Shown here: in pieces, positions 46,961-47,693 of the stretch
How positions within the stretch are numbered: the stretch's first letter is position 1
Layout of the letters: every line of letters begins with the position of its first letter
Made by a program: the position numbers and the translations under genes
The notes under the pieces: model-generated
The model's input: the letters and a program-made list of their open reading frames with translations, nothing else
Database searches by the model: none
Told to the model about the DNA's origin: nothing
NCBI GenBank assembly: GCA_021811155.1
Contig: JAJZPO010000010.1
Coordinates: 3,054-50,746, forward strand
Direction of reading: 5' to 3'
DNA length: 47,693 nucleotides
Origin: Bacillota bacterium
GTDB lineage: Bacteria; Bacillota; Desulfitobacteriia; Desulfitobacteriales; JAJXUE01

Positions 46961-47536
46961 TTAGCTACAGGCGCCGGCAGCCTGGGAGTTTGTACCATAT
47001 ACTGCTCGGGCGCCGCCGATGAGCTTGGGCCGTGTCCGGGCCAGGGTCAGGTGCGCTGAGCCGATTTGGGACAGGCTGATGCGGACCGGCACCGCCACAG
47101 GCCGCAAATGCATGCCGATAAATGTGTCGCCGATGTCCAGACCGGCATGGGCCTGGACACTCTCCACCACAACAGGATCCGAGATCCCCCGGTAAGCTGA
47201 GGCAGCCATGGACCCGCCGGCGCCAGGGACCGGGACAACCGAAACTTCAGTCAGCCTGTATTTCTCGGCACAGGCCCTTTCCATTACCAGAGCCCTGTTC
47301 AGGTGCTCGCAGCACTGAAAGGCAGGGAAGATACCCAGCGGAAGGCACTGGTTGGAGATGACCCGGTAAAACTCTTCGCCCAGTTCCTGGCTGAAGCCTT
47401 TGCCGATGGTGTGTCCCATGACCTCGCTGGTGCTGCAGCCGACTACAAGAATCTGGCCCGGCTTCAGGTTGGCCAGAGGCAGGAATTCTGCCAGGGCATT
47501 TTCAAGCGCTTGAGCATATTCTCTCATTTGTCTCAT
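46961..47536 (-). CDS. ywlG: UPF0340/YwlG family protein (TIGR01440)
   Basis: 191 residues, normal length. Conserved blocks: LKPGQILVVGCSTSEVMGHT, LPLGIFPAFQCCEHLNRALV, VVPVPGAGGSMAASAYRGIS, VESVQAHAGLDIGDTFIGMH and LTLARTRPKLIGGARAVYG. The family is widespread in Firmicutes and its biochemical role is not known to me. ATG with GGCGGTGAG upstream. Transcribed from the right edge; 47537-47693 holds only its leader and a simple repeat (GGAATACAGAA, ATTCAGAATTCAGG). Confidence 0.93.
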   Translation of the reverse strand: MRQMREYAQALENALAEFLPLANLKPGQILVVGCSTSEVMGHTIGKGFSQELGEEFYRVISNQCLPLGIFPAFQCCEHLNRALVMERACAEKYRLTEVSVVPVPGAGGSMAASAYRGISDPVVVESVQAHAGLDIGDTFIGMHLRPVAVPVRISLSQIGSAHLTLARTRPKLIGGARAVYGTNSQAAGACS

Positions 47537-47693
47537 TGTCTCACCGCCGCATTTGCCCGTCCGGGCGATGTTTTCCAGTTACTTACGACACAAAAATATC
47601 TTATTCTACATTATCCAAGATTCTACCTGCCAAAGACGGAAATGTATTCAGAATTCAGGCCAAGAAGCCTTTCTTTTAGGTCGGAATACAGAA

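Noticed and set aside
1-47693. tRNA or rRNA genes, CRISPR arrays, prophage or integron att sites, replication origin
   Set aside because: None was seen: no cloverleaf with TTCGA-type loops in gene gaps, no regularly spaced identical repeats, no integrase and no cluster of DnaA boxes. The repeats present are palindromic or irregular.

Overview
The window looks like chromosome of an anaerobic, endospore-forming clostridial bacterium (Peptococcaceae/Desulfotomaculum-like). The reasons are a YyaC-type spore protease, a Cse60-like small protein, a CooS-like protein with a CooF ferredoxin, a sigma-54 two-component system, a TPP riboswitch, a PyrR attenuator, c-di-AMP riboswitches and moderately high GC coding DNA. 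The genus is inference. No tRNA, rRNA, CRISPR array or intact transposase was seen.

Layout. 1-160: truncated c-di-AMP riboswitch with its promoter, reading out of the left edge. 658-4765: histidine kinase, sigma-54 response regulator and MFS transporter in one minus-strand operon. 5321-6646: a second MFS gene with a textbook -24/-12 promoter, the likely target of that regulator. 7061-8473: amino acid permease. 8737-12345: NADH:rubredoxin-type oxidoreductase, CooS-like protein and CooF-like ferredoxin; the CooS has lost two ligands of the Ni-Fe-S C-cluster. 12537-13751: MFS. 14575-15486: thioredoxin reductase. 15774-18506: UPF0182 membrane protein. 18589-20838: M6 protease. 21193-22197: TPP riboswitch, thiE, thiS. 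22253-24253: beta-propeller protein. 24534-25290: NlpC/P60 hydrolase behind a complete c-di-AMP riboswitch. 25419-28395: two tandem paralogous Cys-containing proteins of unknown function. 28737-30496: YbjQ-like protein, YyaC, LiaF-like membrane protein. 30507-34397: ECF sigma factor fused to anti-sigma-like and LolA-like domains, followed by yxlE/yxlF/yxlG-like genes as in the Bacillus sigY operon. 34572-35615: small protein, and a LytTR protein with a membrane segment. 35949-37052: D-threonine aldolase/alanine racemase-fold enzyme. 37172-37717: two adjacent DUF1858 redox-disulfide proteins. 37737-39440: acyl-CoA synthetase. 39762-40991: MFS. 41152-42586: PyrR-attenuated uracil permease. 42863-44397: two-subunit CoA transferase. 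44565-44999: two small proteins. 45061-46395: RlmI-type methyltransferase. 46961-47536: UPF0340/YwlG protein.

Main discoveries. (1) The DUF1858 gene at 37172-37366 has an in-frame TGA at exactly the second redox Cys of its CxxC motif, in an ungapped alignment with the Cys paralogue just downstream, followed by a SECIS-like hairpin: a probable overlooked selenoprotein. (2) The CoA-transferase A subunit is read in one frame through a TGA at codon 102, followed 22 nt later by a perfect 7-bp stem with a G-rich loop: a second selenoprotein candidate or a nonsense allele. (3) The CooS-like protein is a probable non-CO-oxidising variant. (4) The sigma/anti-sigma/LolA fusion has no visible membrane segment.

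Intergenic DNA is crowded with dispersed repeats: three REP-like families with a shared GGGGAC core and different stems, GTCAGAAGTCAG-type simple repeats, two miniature IS605-like elements and one MITE-like element with 15-bp inverted ends.
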